Assembly (NCBI GenBank): GCA_022494885.1
Contig: JAGVSM010001254.1
Coordinates: forward strand, 1 to 64,000
Direction of reading: 5' to 3'
DNA from: Micrasema longulum
Taxonomy: Eukaryota; Arthropoda; Insecta; Trichoptera; Brachycentridae
Length of the DNA: 64,000 nucleotides
In this document: piece after piece, positions 32,620-43,799 of the stretch
How positions within the stretch are numbered: the first letter of the stretch is position 1
Layout: each line of letters opens with the position of its first letter
Notes under the pieces: model-generated
Databases searched by the model: none
What the model saw: only the letters and a program-made list of their open reading frames with translations
What the model was told of the DNA's origin: nothing
Made by a program: the position numbers and the translations under genes

Positions 32620-33760
32620 TTGTATATTTATTCGCTTAGTCATCAGGTTAACATCACATTTTTTTAGTATGCAAAACATCTCCGGTTCAATTCTCGAAGT
32701 GCCATGCTTTTATCTATTCAAATATTTTTTCTAGAACGCTAACGCCCTTAACTTTTTATTATTTTTATTTCTATTTTTTCCTGGATCTTCTTCCTGTCTT
32801 CCTCCAAACTAATTACCCGATCCCACTCCTTAACATTTTATGTCTAAAACATAATGTTTTATAACTAAGTTTAGTTGTGGAAGCTTTATCTTCTAACTAA
32901 AAATAGCTGCGGCTCAATCACAAATGACTATCGACGTGCTAATAAGCGACGTGATAACAATTTCATACCATAGTTGTTTATCGTATTCGCGATCACAACG
33001 TAACATCCGTGAAAGTTATCGATCGGGATTTAAAAAAAAAATATTTTCGCACTTCAACCTGAGCTTGGCAACACCTAATATTAAATGTCAAAATATTTAC
33101 GTTTCGCGACGCATAATCATGCTGCGCAATCGCAATTTTGAATTTCACAGGTGTAAATATGGAAAATATTTTAAAACTGTTAGTAAAATAAAATAATTTA
33201 CTTTTATAAAACTTTATTTGTTTGTTCACAATTTGTCATGCTATTTATTGCATTTAGCTTTCGGCGTCGGTCAGCAATCCAAATGTCAAAAAAAGCACTT
33301 GCCATAGTACCTGATTGTTTGTAATTTAATTTTCACTTTTTCGTATGAGGTACTCCTTACTATTTTGCGAATGGATTAAATTGTATTATTTTTTATGGTA
33401 AACGCCGATTTTTTGCCAGTGAATCGTATTTATTTACGAGGAAAACAAAATCAAACCGACACGAGCGTTGACTTAGAATTCACACGCGTTTACTTATGAC
33501 TGCGATAACTGAAGCATATTCAAATTCATTGTGATCCCTCAAATGCTTACCATGTTTATAAGCACGTCGATAATGATTTGTGATTGCGCCGCTAGTATTT
33601 TTAATAAATTAGGTTGTTTTTATGTGACGTATTATTTATCACTTGTTAAGGACAAATTTTGACCAATTCTTATTTCGAACAGTCTGTTTTTTTAGTAAGC
33701 TAGTATATTGTAATCTAAAAGATTAAATAAAATATATTTAAATTAAACAATATTTTGAGT
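32620..33760. other. no gene seen
   Basis: AT-rich. The 90-codon plus frame and the overlapping minus frame (32924-33229) have no motif and are mirror products of the same stretch. Confidence 0.45.
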
Positions 33761-33762
33761 TC

Positions 33763-33820
33763 GTTTCGTCGGCAAAAGACTGGATTTCTTCCCCTAGGGA
33801 GTTATTAAGATTAACAAATG
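33763..33820 (+). repeat. X outer end, solo
   Basis: AGACTGGATTTCTTCCCCTA, GGGAGTTATTAAGATTAACA corresponds to the X end seen inverted at 31331-31380 and forward at 19245-19275. Confidence 0.65.
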
Positions 33821-33929
33821 AAAACATGTATTGAATATTGTAATATGTTAATCCTAAAAAAATTACGTTTATTTTAACAGGTGTTAATGAGGTATGTTTA
33901 TTTCTGTAAATTTATGGATAATTTTAGGT

Positions 33930-34360
33930 TGATAGAATTTCACTCGTCCATGCTTTTTGTAGCTGCAAGACGATTAGTAATCTGGCTTCAATGACTAAAT
34001 GTTATCAACTATCAAATATCTAAATTTAGTAAATGGGGTCTAGAACTCCAATCGTCCATGCACTCAGTAGCTGCAAGACTTGTTATTATCTAACCTCTAT
34101 TTTTATAAATTTGTTTTTTATTTCGTTTTTCAAAACATCACCAAAACTCAAAACTTCATTGTCAAATAAAATAAAATAAAATAAATAAAAAAAGGGCTAG
34201 ATTTCTTACTGTCCATGCGCTCTGTAGCTGCAAGACGAGCCACAAAGAGCATCATAGAGCCATCTAGCCACTTTATATAATAATTGTACTATACCATAAT
34301 TGGAGACGAGAAACTAGAATCCCAACCGTTCATGCGCTCTGTAGCTGCAAGATGTACTGG
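33930..34360 (+). repeat. irregular four-copy motif array
   Basis: A ~40-bp motif, roughly TAGAAT-CAATC, then GTCCATGCGCTCTGTAGC, TGCAAGACGA, occurs four times in one orientation. Its core GTAGCTGCAAGA is exact at 33959, 34067, 34224 and 34341, giving spacings of 108, 157 and 117 bp. The spacers are AT-rich and mostly unlike each other, though copies 1 and 2 also share similar sequence just after the core (TTAGTAATCTGGCTTC versus TTATTATCTAACCTCT). It may be a decayed satellite of ~110-160-bp monomers, or repeated binding sites. Confidence 0.8.
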
Positions 34361-34604
34361 AATATTTATTTATTGTACAGTGCCCAAGAAGTGATTTTTA
34401 CAAAAATGGCGATTTATAAGATTTCAAAAACATAAATAAAAAATGCTTTAAAAACAAACTAATTTTTGTTAAGGTGCATAGATAAATTCTTTTTCAGATA
34501 CGAAGACTTGAGTTTTTAATGCTTCGACAATATTACAAAAACTCGATCAATTGTTTAACTTTAGGAAATTTTTAAGCGACTGGGAAGATTAAGAAGGCTG
34601 AGGG

Positions 34605-34935
34605 TCTTTATTATTTACAAATTACAAGAGAGACGGATAACATTTTAGAAAAAGAAATATGGAAATCTATGTATTTTCATGGCTTATGACCTGTCTTTCA
34701 TTTGAAACATTCAGCATTTTGTCAATGTTTGAACATCCACAATTTTTTAATGTTTGTATCTGTTGATTTTAGTGAAAATAAAAAGTTGAAACCTTCATTG
34801 TTGCGAAAGGATACATCTCATTTAATAATTGTACATACTAGGCAACGCCTGAAAACAATTTCCCAATTTTTAAACTTCTTTTTCTCAATATTTTGATTTT
34901 GTACAAATTTTTGTAGACAAAATACTGGATTTGAC
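34605..34935 (+). repeat. X repeat, copy 6, plus an X outer end
   Basis: AATTACAAGAGAGACGGATA, then GGCTTATGACCTGTCTTTCA and the body to TAGGCAACGCCTGAAAACAA. At 34893-34935 comes a second piece, GTACAAATTTTTGTAGACAA then ACTGGATTTGAC, which is an X outer end. LINE family 1 sequence begins directly after it. Confidence 0.75.
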
Positions 34936-34939
34936 AGCA

Positions 34940-35950
34940 CAGTATGTGTTATGATAAACGGACCATACACATCGTGGTTTGACATTCTTAAAGGAGTGAA
35001 ACAGAGATGTGTGATGTCACCATGGCTGTTCAACGTGTATATCGATAATTGCATGAAAGAACTGAAAGGCTTAAGAATGGGAGCAAAAATGGGTGATTTA
35101 AATGTCAATTGTCTTTTGTACGCCGACGATGCTTTACTTCTTGCTAATAACAAAGAGGAACTGCAATTTTTGGTAACAAAGGTCTACGATGTATGCGAGG
35201 GAAGCGATTTGCTGATGAATGTCGATAAATCGAATGTGATGGTTTTTGATAGAAATGAAAGTATGACTTAATGTGAAATCACTGTGAATGGAGTTATACT
35301 TAAACAAATAGAGGAATTTGTGTATCTAGGAAGTATGTTTACTAGGGATGGAATGACTGTGAAAGACATTGAAAGGAGGGTGAGTGCCGGGAACAGAATG
35401 AACGGTGCACTTGAATCAACCTTGGCAAATAAATGTTTGTCACAAGAGGCAAAATTAGCAGTTCACAACGGAGTCCCAGTCCCAACAATGATGTATGGGA
35501 GCGAAGTATGGACTTGGAAAAACAGGGATGAAAGTAGGCTAAATGCAGTCAAAATGCGATCTCTCCGGTGATTGTGTGGTAAAACTATGTACGATACATA
35601 CACAAATGTTGAAAACACAATCGTTATCGACAAAATCAAGAAAGGAGCTCTGCACTGGTTTGGCCATGTAGAACGAATGGACAGCGAAGAAACGGCTAAG
35701 AATATTTACAATGCAAATGTTGATGGATGCAGAAAAAGAGAAAGACCGAGAAAGACATGGCATGACCAAATCCAACAAATACTTGAAGATCGACATATCA
35801 AAAGTCAGAATAATCGGCGCGCGTTTATGAGAAGATGTATTAATGTAGAGGAAGCGATATCTGTATGCAAAGGTATAGTGTTGTGGCGTTCTTTCCTATC
35901 TGCCTACCCTTACTGGGAAACGGCGCGATGGTTTGTTATTGTTGGGTGAT
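34940..35950 (+). pseudogene. LINE family 1 RT, longest copy in the window
   Basis: The plus strand, in order: TSWFDILKGVKQRCVMSPWL (with R where others have G), LFNVYIDNCMKELKGLRMG, LLYADDALLLANNKEELQFL (active-site YADD, near 35115), LLMNVDKSNVMVFDR, then a stop at 35269, FVYLGSMFTRDGMTVKDIER, MMYGSEVWTWKNRDESRLNA, a stop at 35569, LHWFGHVERMDSEETAKNIY, RPRKTWHDQIQQI and RRAFMRRCINVEEAISVC to the C-terminus. It covers the second half of the polymerase domain and the whole tail. Two stops and about one deletion (near 35600, where IRREC-type residues are missing) break it. The fingers and endonuclease domains are absent. The clade (RTE- or Jockey-related) cannot be settled by eye. Confidence 0.92.
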
Positions 35951-35954
35951 ATTA

Positions 35955-36175
35955 AGATCAACAAATTTCAACAGAGATGTAGAACATTTTAGAAAACAAA
36001 ATTTAGCAGCCTATGCATTTACAGGGTTAATTCTTTTTGTGTTTCTTCCTTCCTTTTATTTATTAAAAATTTCTTAGAGGCATTGTAGGTGTGTAATAAA
36101 ATTAAAAATTCTACACTTATGTTCGCTTTGATTGGTACAATCTGAAAGCAGGATATATTTTACTAACACAAATTG
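35955..36175. other. no gene seen
   Basis: AT-rich filler between the LINE copy and the GC-richer island. Confidence 0.4.
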
Positions 36176-36179
36176 TGAT

Positions 36180-36560
36180 CATACCGTCGCAAAGATAGGT
36201 CGTCCCCATACAAAATTAAGTGACGTAACGAATTCAGAACCTTTTTCCACATATAATATAAATTTCCATACTGACCTGATCCCGCCCGCCCTCTTCGCAC
36301 TAACAGGGCCCGATCTCGGGTTAAATTATTCATAAAACCTAAGGGAACATGTTTCGGGGAGAATGGTGAGGAGTTCCTTCGAGCGTATCAAACGATAAGT
36401 AGAAAACTAAATTAGGTTTATCAATCAATCCACGTGGAGATTTTATACGTGAGAGAAATTTAAATGGGTCGCTGGCTTTTGAAGAACTAGAAAATTTAAG
36501 GTTTCGATGAGTTGCGAGGATCACTCGAGGCGACAAGACGCCATTACAAAAAATGTATGC
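36180..36560. other. GC-richer single-copy island
   Basis: Includes GATCCCGCCCGCCCTCTTCG and ACAGGGCCCGATCTCGGG, with no repeat match. Short frames on both strands (36132-36335, 36339-36563) carry no motif. A candidate regulatory sequence. Confidence 0.35.
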
Positions 36561-36784
36561 CATTACTGTCTACTTTTATCTAGATTATATCTGTGGGGAT
36601 ATCACTTTCGTATTAATGAATAAATCGTCGCTTTAGTTTGATTTTGTCCAACATACCATTTTTAAGGAAATGGAGTTAATTTTTTTTTTAATGAATTTTG
36701 TGCATTTAGCAACCTTACGTGCCATGTAAAAGGCTAAGGTACTTGGAAAAAAATAGTTTTTGTTTACCTTGGAAATAGAATGTT

Positions 36785-37480
36785 GGATCACTGATTTTGG
36801 TTTATTACCTTTATGCGTCCAATCACCATTGTTGCAAAGTCCAAGAACAATGGCGCGTGATAACTACTTTCAACAGCAGTGTGGATATCTGTTAAAGATA
36901 TCCCATCTTTCTTGCACTCTGCTTCAAGGTTATGGCGTTGTAAACTGAAAAACAGGCACTGAAATAACAGATTTTCGATTCTCTGTGAAGAAATATCATC
37001 GCATGGACAATAGTCATCATTTCTTAGTTTAAACTTATAAAGGTAATTTCTCATGGCTCCGTGTCCGGTAAAATTTGGGTCGTTTCGAAAGTACTTTGGT
37101 GATGACGACGGAAGTTTTCTGCATCAGCCAGCGTTGGGAAAAACTTTTTAGTGATTTCACGTGTAGAAGAAGCGCATTAATGATCCTCCCAACGCTGCTG
37201 CGTATTTTGTTTTATACAGCGTTTAGCAAAGCTAAGACGAAATTCCGAGAAAAAAGGTGCCGTTCTTTTACAAGTTGCAGCTCTTGCTAGTTCATCTGCT
37301 CTCTCATTTCATTTCTCATATGTCTTCTCATCCAGCATATTTGAATAATCATCCCTCTGATTTTACTATGAATGTCTACAATTAATGGATTTATCGAGTA
37401 TCAGTTATAGCTTGAACGCCCGAACGACAATCTGATAATATTTTTGCAATAACCCACCTCTCTGGTGGTTTTTTGTTGAG
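36785..37480 (-). pseudogene. R1-type LINE: RNase H domain and zinc-binding tail
   Basis: The minus strand reads LSDCRSGVQAITDTR near 37440-37400 (RNase H, with the Asp-containing SDSR motif), INPLIVDIHSKIRGMIIQI, ERADELARAATCK near 37290 (the (N)ERADELA helix), and then, after broken frames, HGAMRNYLYKFKLRNDDYCP and CDDISSQRIENLLFQC (C-x-C ... C, the zinc-binding tail). This order, RNase H followed by a GHG...CPC tail, is typical of R1/I-group LINEs. The tail frame is open for 88 codons. The polymerase is absent. Confidence 0.82.
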
Positions 37481-37481
37481 T

Positions 37482-38480
37482 TGATTTATTTTTTTATACT
37501 TTTAAAATGTTTATATTCTTTTTTTTTATAAAGAATAATGTTCCCTAACTGGGGTGTCCCGTGCCGAAGGAAACATTTTACAATAAGTAAAACATCCCTT
37601 AAAATGTCATTTAACAAAGTTAACATAAAAATAAAATAAAAACGTTATTTATTAACTAACCCAATTATCATTACCATAATAAGCAATAAAAACTAAAATA
37701 ATCATAAAAACATAACCAATTCATGTAGACCAAGTTTCATAGAGAGTGCACAAATTTTTACCTATTTGGCTATATCCACTCATCGATCCGTGCGCAACCC
37801 ATTTCCACTATCCATTTCTTAATAGCAATTTAATATTGTCAGTACTTACTTATTATCCTTATGGATAATGGAAGTAGATTGTACACTTGAACCGAGTAGT
37901 AGGCCAATCCTCTTTGACTGAAAGTTGTATAAAATTTTAATTGTTTTTGCAGCATCATGGTGGAATATTTAGTAACTATTGTATTTGTGGAAGGAGTTAT
38001 GGAAGGTAGAGAATAATGTCTGTGTGCGTACAGTAACAGAGCTTTTACATAAAGTTGTTTTACATATGTTACATTAAGATTTACGAATATACCGAGGGAG
38101 CTAATTCTGATTGGGACTCTTAAGATAATTTTCATTAAAGCTTTTTGTGCAATTATTATTTGTTTGATCAATAAATAATTTGCACATCCCCATCCTATTA
38201 TTCCATATTCCACAACTGATTGACTTATTGCGTTATATATTTAAACAAGTTCTTTTAGGCTAGTTATATTTCTTAAAGTTTTAAAAAAGTAAATTTGTTA
38301 TTTCAATTTATTTTTAACATGTTCGATTTGATTAGTCCATCTTAAATTCCCATCTATAAAAATGCCTAAATATTTAATTGAATCTACTCTGTCCAATAAT
38401 TTACAAATACATTTGATGCTTGGAATTTGGTTATTTTAATTACAGCTCTGTATATGTTTAAGGAAAGACTTGAATTACAT
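37482..38480 (-). pseudogene. LINE family 4 RT C-terminal end
   Basis: The minus strand reads DSIKYLGIFIDGNLRWTNQI near 38390-38330, then, after a few stops, YNAISQSVVEYGIIGWGCAN near 38240, IAQKALMKIILRVPIRISSL, VKQLYVKALLLYAHRHYSLP and FSQRGLAYYSVQVYNLLPL. The order (KYLG-x-xD-x-x-L-x-W, YG-x-x-WG, QK-x-x-x-x-x, LY-x-x-x-LL-x-x-H, G-x-x-x-Y-x-x-x-x-x-YN-x-LP) is that of a LINE RT C-terminal half. It ends in AT-rich 3' sequence near 37482. The frame from 38213 to 37839 is open for 124 codons. Confidence 0.85.
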
Positions 38481-38732
38481 TGTACAGGAATATTTGCAAT
38501 GAGGAAGTTCAGTGTCCTTTTTTTCTATTTTTATTTGTTAATTTAATATTCAAACAAGCCTTTTTTAAAAATTTTATTTTGATATATCGATTATCAGCGC
38601 TATGAATTTTTAAAGTTTTGTATTTCTGAAATAACCCCGCGTGTGACGTCAGAGGTTGTTCTATGACAGTTCTTCCGATTAATTCGTTTACGATGACCAA
38701 ACCAGATATCCTTCAAAGCTTGCTTATCATTG

Positions 38733-38752
38733 AATGGTTCATATGAACCATT
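38733..38752. repeat. perfect 20-bp palindrome
   Basis: AATGGTTCATATGAACCATT is self-complementary without a spacer. Function unknown; too short to weigh heavily. Confidence 0.85.
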
Positions 38753-38759
38753 GACGTCA

Positions 38760-39550
38760 TTCAAAGTAGGGCGTTTTTATTGAAATATTTATTATTATTA
38801 TTTTCATACATTTTTAAGAAATTTTACTGTACAATTCAATGCTCTAATTTTTACCACGCGCAAAAAAACCTTTTTTTCCATCCAATTTCCCGTAGGGCTG
38901 AAGTTCCTCACTGTACAGAGGCTCTGAGGGCGCCCGCCCTTATGCATTTGTATGCAACTGTATATGTATATAAAATGTTTAAATAAATAAATAAAATTAA
39001 ATTTCAATTAGTATGAATGTATTATTGTTTTATGTTTTTTCTTTATATATCCTATGTTTTGATTTTTCTTTCTCATGTACTCGTATTTAAAATGATATAA
39101 ACTCGTATAAATAAACAACTAAAACAGTGTAAGTCACTCTCCAAGCACAAGAGTTAGTCTCTTTTTTTGGAAAGTTACAGTGATAACATTTACTAGATTT
39201 GTAAAAGCAGATATGTTTAGAATTTTACAAAAACATGTACTTTTTATAAAATTTGTTAATAAAATATTTTTTTTTAAATATGAACCAACAAAAAAAAATA
39301 AATGAAATAAAAGAAAACGAATATGTGTTGATAAATATCGAACAAACGTATCTCCACAATAATCCACCACAGAGTTTTTTGACGTTGTTTCATTGTAATA
39401 ATGAAAGTTCATTGTTTTTTTGAAAAAATAAAATTGCCCAAATGAACTACTTTCTACAAGGGAGAAAGGATTCAGAATACCACCCCTGAAGCAGATAACC
39501 CTACTTTCATGTACTCGAAACAGATGATTGAACTACGTTGCATTTGGTTT
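38760..39550. other. no gene seen; probable LINE tail at 38880-39000
   Basis: The segment near 38880-38990 ends ATAAAATGTTTAAATAAATA, like a plus-strand LINE tail, preceded by a GC-rich patch (GCTCTGAGGGCGCCCGCCC). The rest is AT-rich with low-complexity frames. Confidence 0.4.
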
Positions 39551-39554
39551 ATTA

Positions 39555-39745
39555 ATGCACTTGTTCTCTAAATCATTTGAATAAATCCGTAGCATGTGAC
39601 AACGAAATAAATTGTCTTAATTAAATTACAAATTTAAAAGCTTCAACTAAATTAATTTAATAATAGAATCACTATGTAAAGCGCCCTTGAGGTATTTAAT
39701 TACGAAAATGGCGCTGTATAAGTTATCCATAATAATAATAATGCA
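39555..39745 (+). repeat. LINE 3'-tail repeat, copy 1
   Basis: Shares CACTTGTTCTCTAAATCATT, then TTGAATAAATCCGTAGCATG, GCCCTTGAGGTATTTAATTA and CGAAAATGGCGCTGTATAAG with 52253-52430, and ends in (AAT)n. The (AAT)n end and the GCGCT-TATAA motif are typical of LINE 3' ends. The coding part is absent. Confidence 0.7.
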
Positions 39746-39749
39746 GTGC

Positions 39750-40460
39750 CTTATGCCATACCGGGTGTGGGGAGAGGTAGTGTTTTTCTAATCATATTCA
39801 TACACACATGAATACAATGACTTTTTGCAAGTATTTAACTTTTTAAGCTCAATGTCACTTGCATACTTTCTTTAGAAACGTGTAAAGGAGTATTTTTACT
39901 TCCGTACTGAGTTGGGCAGAGGTAGTATGGAATCGTAAATAATTCGGTCGCTCTAGGAAGTCGCACACGTCAACCACACCGAAACCCTTTGTAGACACGA
40001 CTTTCGTAGTTTGAATTTAATATTAAAATCAAAATGGGGGGGGAAAACGGTACTCAAACCAATTTCAAATTCGAGAAGTAATTCTAGAAAATTCAACGTT
40101 TGCTTCATTTGAGACGTGAGCAAATGATGCGAAAATCTTACGTGGACAAGTAATGAATTAAATATTTTTCTATGAAGTGCAGATATGCTAATAGACATCA
40201 ACAATATCCACAGTATCCTGGCAAGCTTATTCCACGATAGTCTCCCCTCGAGTCAACAGTCCACAATTTACTAGTGAGCCTTTTTTATAATTTAAAAATC
40301 AAACACAACATCACACCGTTTTTACTAAAGGGTAGGCAAAAATTACTACCATATTAATTGTCTGTACATATTGGACCTCGCTTACTCTACACTCATCCAT
40401 CTTCTCACGCCCGCGAACCGATTATTCCGACTTTTGGATTGAATTATTTGTAGGATTCCG
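39750..40460. other. no gene seen
   Basis: Mixed sequence without shared repeats or ORFs of interest. A G-run near 40037 is the only odd feature. Confidence 0.4.
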
Positions 40461-40469
40461 TCATGCCAT

Positions 40470-40670
40470 ATCTTTCTCGGCTTTCTTCGTCTTCTGCATT
40501 TCTGCCTATTATAATTTTAGCCGTTTTTTCACTGCCAATTTGATCTACACGCCCAAACCCACGTAGCACTTCATCCGTGATTCTGTCGATAAACTTTTCC
40601 CAGCCTCACATAATAAACAACAGATCTTGACATTCGCGCACCTATCCTACATATTTTCACGTCTCATGTA
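40470..40670 (-). pseudogene. LINE family 1 RT fragment
   Basis: The minus strand reads FIDRITDEVLRGFGRVDQIG then SEKTAKIIIGRNAEDEESRE, aligning with IIDKIKxGxLRWFGHVERMD and SERMAExIYxANVDG of the other copies. Heavily substituted, so probably one of the older copies. Confidence 0.65.
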
Positions 40671-40679
40671 CAGTATTTC

Positions 40680-41685
40680 ATTAATTTTTATTAATTTATT
40701 TAAAAACTAACAAATGAATTACACATTTAAATTCAAGACGTACATATTATTAAAATAAATAAAACATAAAACAGACTCTTGTCATAGTAGGAGAATCTTG
40801 CTCCGGAAAACTTTTTTGGATCCATGGAACAGATCAACGTCCAGTAACTAAATTTTAATATAAGGAGACAGCATTACGTCAGAGTAACTAATGTAAAATT
40901 TGTACTTGTAGATGCAGGGAGCTCCTACAGCAGTTGAATATGAGAGTAAGGAAACTATGTATATTTATTACAAGTTGAATAAAATACAGAATTTGGCTAT
41001 AAATAATGAGTAAAATGACTAAACTGTAGTAATGGCTTCACTTTTTTTATGGGAGTTGTCCTCTTCTTCTCTTTTTCTTCCCAGTGAGTAACGGAATCAT
41101 ATTTCCCTGACTGTCAGCATTTTGACATCCGTGCTAGGTAATCAGCGTTTTAAATGTTTCGATGTTTCATTTATTTATTTATTTTTTCACTGACGGTTAA
41201 AAAAAACCTCTTACACAAAATGTAAGGCAAAAAATAATCATTGCGGAGAACACTTGCATAATAACACTTTAACACATATTATAAAACATGTTGTTTGAAG
41301 TATAATTAAAATTAAACAATTCAATGAAAGTAAAATGAAAAACAATATAAAAAATGGAATGCAACAGTAAAAAAAAACATAAAATCAGTCAATGAAAAAA
41401 TGACAGTTGAATGTTGAGAATTTTATTCACTCATATATACATTTTACTAAATGGAGAATTATTAAAAAAAAATGAAACCATTTAAAAATGCAGTTGTTTA
41501 AAGTGAACGTAACAATTCCTTAAAAAGAAAAGGAATGTCTAATAAAAATATTGTTGACGTACAGGTAAAGACGAAACTACTATACAAAAAAATAAAATAA
41601 CCCAGTGGTTTATAAGTTAGGAAGAAAAGAAACTGAAAGCTTATTAAACTGCATTGCAAGGTTAATTATATTATTTTATTTTATT
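40680..41685. other. AT-rich, LINE tail material
   Basis: A (TTTA)n run at about 41168-41185 marks the inverted 3' end of a minus-strand LINE whose coding part is not recognisable. The remainder is AT-rich with no frame of note. Confidence 0.4.
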
Positions 41686-41689
41686 TTAT

Positions 41690-42205
41690 TTATTTCGAAT
41701 ACAAACAGATGTACAGGTTAAATGAATATTTAAAAAAAAATTTAAATATAAAATGTATACATAGTAGGGCCTGCCATCCAATTATATGTATTCACTAAAT
41801 AATACTGTAATAAAGCGACGACGGCTTGAAGTTTAAACTATATAAATAATATAATACTATATATTAAAATAAGATAAATATGGACAAAACAAGGAGATAG
41901 TGGAAAGGAAAAGAAGGAAATTGATAAGGAGTGGTAAAGGATGATTGAAGGAAAGTGAGAGTGGAAAATTGCATTTGATTTAATGATTAAACGAATTATG
42001 AATGAAAAGCATGAATCAAGCGTATTAATTCTCTTCTGTACATATTGTATGGAGTGTTAAATATATCAAGACTATTAAATTTTTTGTTAAATGTTTCACA
42101 TATACGAGGGATTGTAGAATGTTTCCGATGATTAGTTTTAAATTTACGAATATAGAAAATATCAGAGAGTCTAGTTATTAATATATGTATGTATATATGC
42201 ATGTA
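41690..42205 (-). repeat. dispersed LINE-like 3' repeat, copy 1
   Basis: About 41766-41995 is nearly identical to 58350-58567, sharing AATATGGACAAAACAAGGAG and GAAGGAAATTGATAAGGAGT. On the minus strand the adjoining frame reads DIFNTPYNMYRRELIRLI here and DIFNTLYNRYRRELIGLI at the other copy. It opens with an inverted (TAAAA)n-type tail at 41683. It behaves like the end of an ORF plus 3' UTR of one LINE family, whose identity I cannot name. Confidence 0.72.
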
Positions 42206-42300
42206 TATGTGTGGATATATGTGTGGATGTATGTGTATTAATGTTTATAATGGAGCACACTTGTGTGTGTATCTATATGTAGATATATAAATAAACAAAT
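42180..42300. repeat. TG/TA-rich simple sequence
   Basis: Degenerate (TGTATA)n and (TGTG)n, for example ATGTGTGGATATATGTGTGG. No function is apparent. Confidence 0.7.
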
Positions 42301-42304
42301 ATGT

Positions 42305-43035
42305 TAGTCTGCCTTAGTACGGGTTTTCTCTTACTAGGCATTACTTTATAATATTTTTAAAAAATATATAAAATATATATTCTTAAAACGATTTCAACGA
42401 TTCACCTTTTAAACTATCCTTAAGACGATAAAAGGTTAAGCAGCATTAGGCATTGGTTTCCTGGTAAGTCCCACAATTTTTTTTTCTTACAAAAACAATT
42501 GAATCAATTCAGTGCTGGAAAGTAGCTCACTTTGGTTTCTGTTTATGGTTATAAATAATGTATAAAACAGTCAACTTATGGTTTATAGGTTCCAATAAAT
42601 TACTCAATACTTTAGAGAATCCATTATTCATTTTTCCATTCGGAAATGCAACTTGGCTGAGCTTCTGAACATGTAACTGTTTCTCTCTGTTCCATTTTTA
42701 CGTTTATTCACTATGTAAAATAAAGCATTCGCATTCGCCTACATTTCGCGATTCAATGGTAACGCGCTTAAGGGTAGTTGGCAATATTACAATTTTTCTG
42801 TTCTGAGATTTCCGTTTTATTTTTCTTACATTAAAAAGTAAAGCGTATAAGGAATCAAATTCTTCTTTTTTTCCTTGATATAGACCAGTCATTCCCAAAG
42901 CGGTCTATATTGACCGTCAGGGTCGATTTCAACCTGCAAGGGGTACATGTCAATGAAAAAAAAATGAGGGTGTATGAAATGTGAATGGAAGTCCATGAGG
43001 GTGGATCCCATTTAGAAAAGCAGTCACGAAAGTTT
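42305..43035. other. no gene seen
   Basis: AT-rich. The short minus-strand frame at 42704-42898 has no motif. Confidence 0.45.
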
Positions 43036-43039
43036 GGGA

Positions 43040-43760
43040 TTACCGTCAAAGTAATATTGATCCACTTCTTCTTTGCAGTCTCGATCCTGGGGATTGGTTT
43101 GCAGCAAAGTCCTGCATCTCGTCTTTCATTGGTCTCTTTTTTTGCAGCCCTCTTCAGCTCGACATGAGGCGCAGTTTAAATCTTCGCACACATTTGCTCC
43201 AAATGTTCCCGTCGGGGGCGCCCTCTATAATTTGTTCCCTCAGCCATTTCCTCTTTATGTCGTGCAGGAGACCCTCATGGCGCATAATGTGGCCGATCCA
43301 TTGGGCTCACCTCTCTGAAATGGTTTTGATTAGGTGACCACCTTCTTCAATTCAGTTGAGAACCTCGTCATTAGTTATGTGGTCTCTCCAGCAAATTCCT
43401 AATATTTTTCTGTAGCACCACATCTCAAAGGCCTCTAGTCTTTTTTTTATCTCTTTCGAAAAGACATGTCCCACAACCGTTCATCGATATGATCCATACA
43501 TATGTCTTGGCAAGTTGCTTGCGAAGTTTTAGATTGATATTATTCGACTCAATTTTTTTAGATTTTTTGTTAAACGCAAGCCTCGCTCGGTGTATGCGGC
43601 AGTCGACTTCTCTTTTTGTTCTCCCATCCCAGGTGATCCTGCTTCCAAGGTACACAAACTCTTTTGCGTTTTTCAGAGTTGCTTTTGACATTACTATATT
43701 CATTCGTTGCTCATTACAGGCTTCAGTCATTAGTTTGGTTTTTTATTTGACCAAAACCAA
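43040..43760 (-). pseudogene. LINE family 8 RT C-terminal region
   Basis: The minus strand reads TEACNEQRMNIVMSKATLKN, AKEFVYLGSRITWDGRTKRE, RIHRARLAFNKKSKKI and LRKQLAKTYVWIISMNGCGT (43730-43425). After a frameshift come RLEAFEMWCYRKILGICWRD, HITNDEVLN and AQWIGHIMRHEGLLHDIKRK. This is the RT tail after the YADD box (FVYLGS, RLEAFEMWCYR, W-GHIMR). Stops and at least one frameshift break it, and the polymerase core is missing. The plus-strand frames here are shadows. Confidence 0.88.
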
Positions 43761-43799
43761 AGTAATCCACTTAACACAGATAAAAGTTACGCCTTGTAA

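Noticed and set aside
33930..34360. CRISPR-like repeat-spacer array
   Set aside because: Eukaryotic context, imperfect repeats, spacers of unequal length (108-157 period) and no cas genes.
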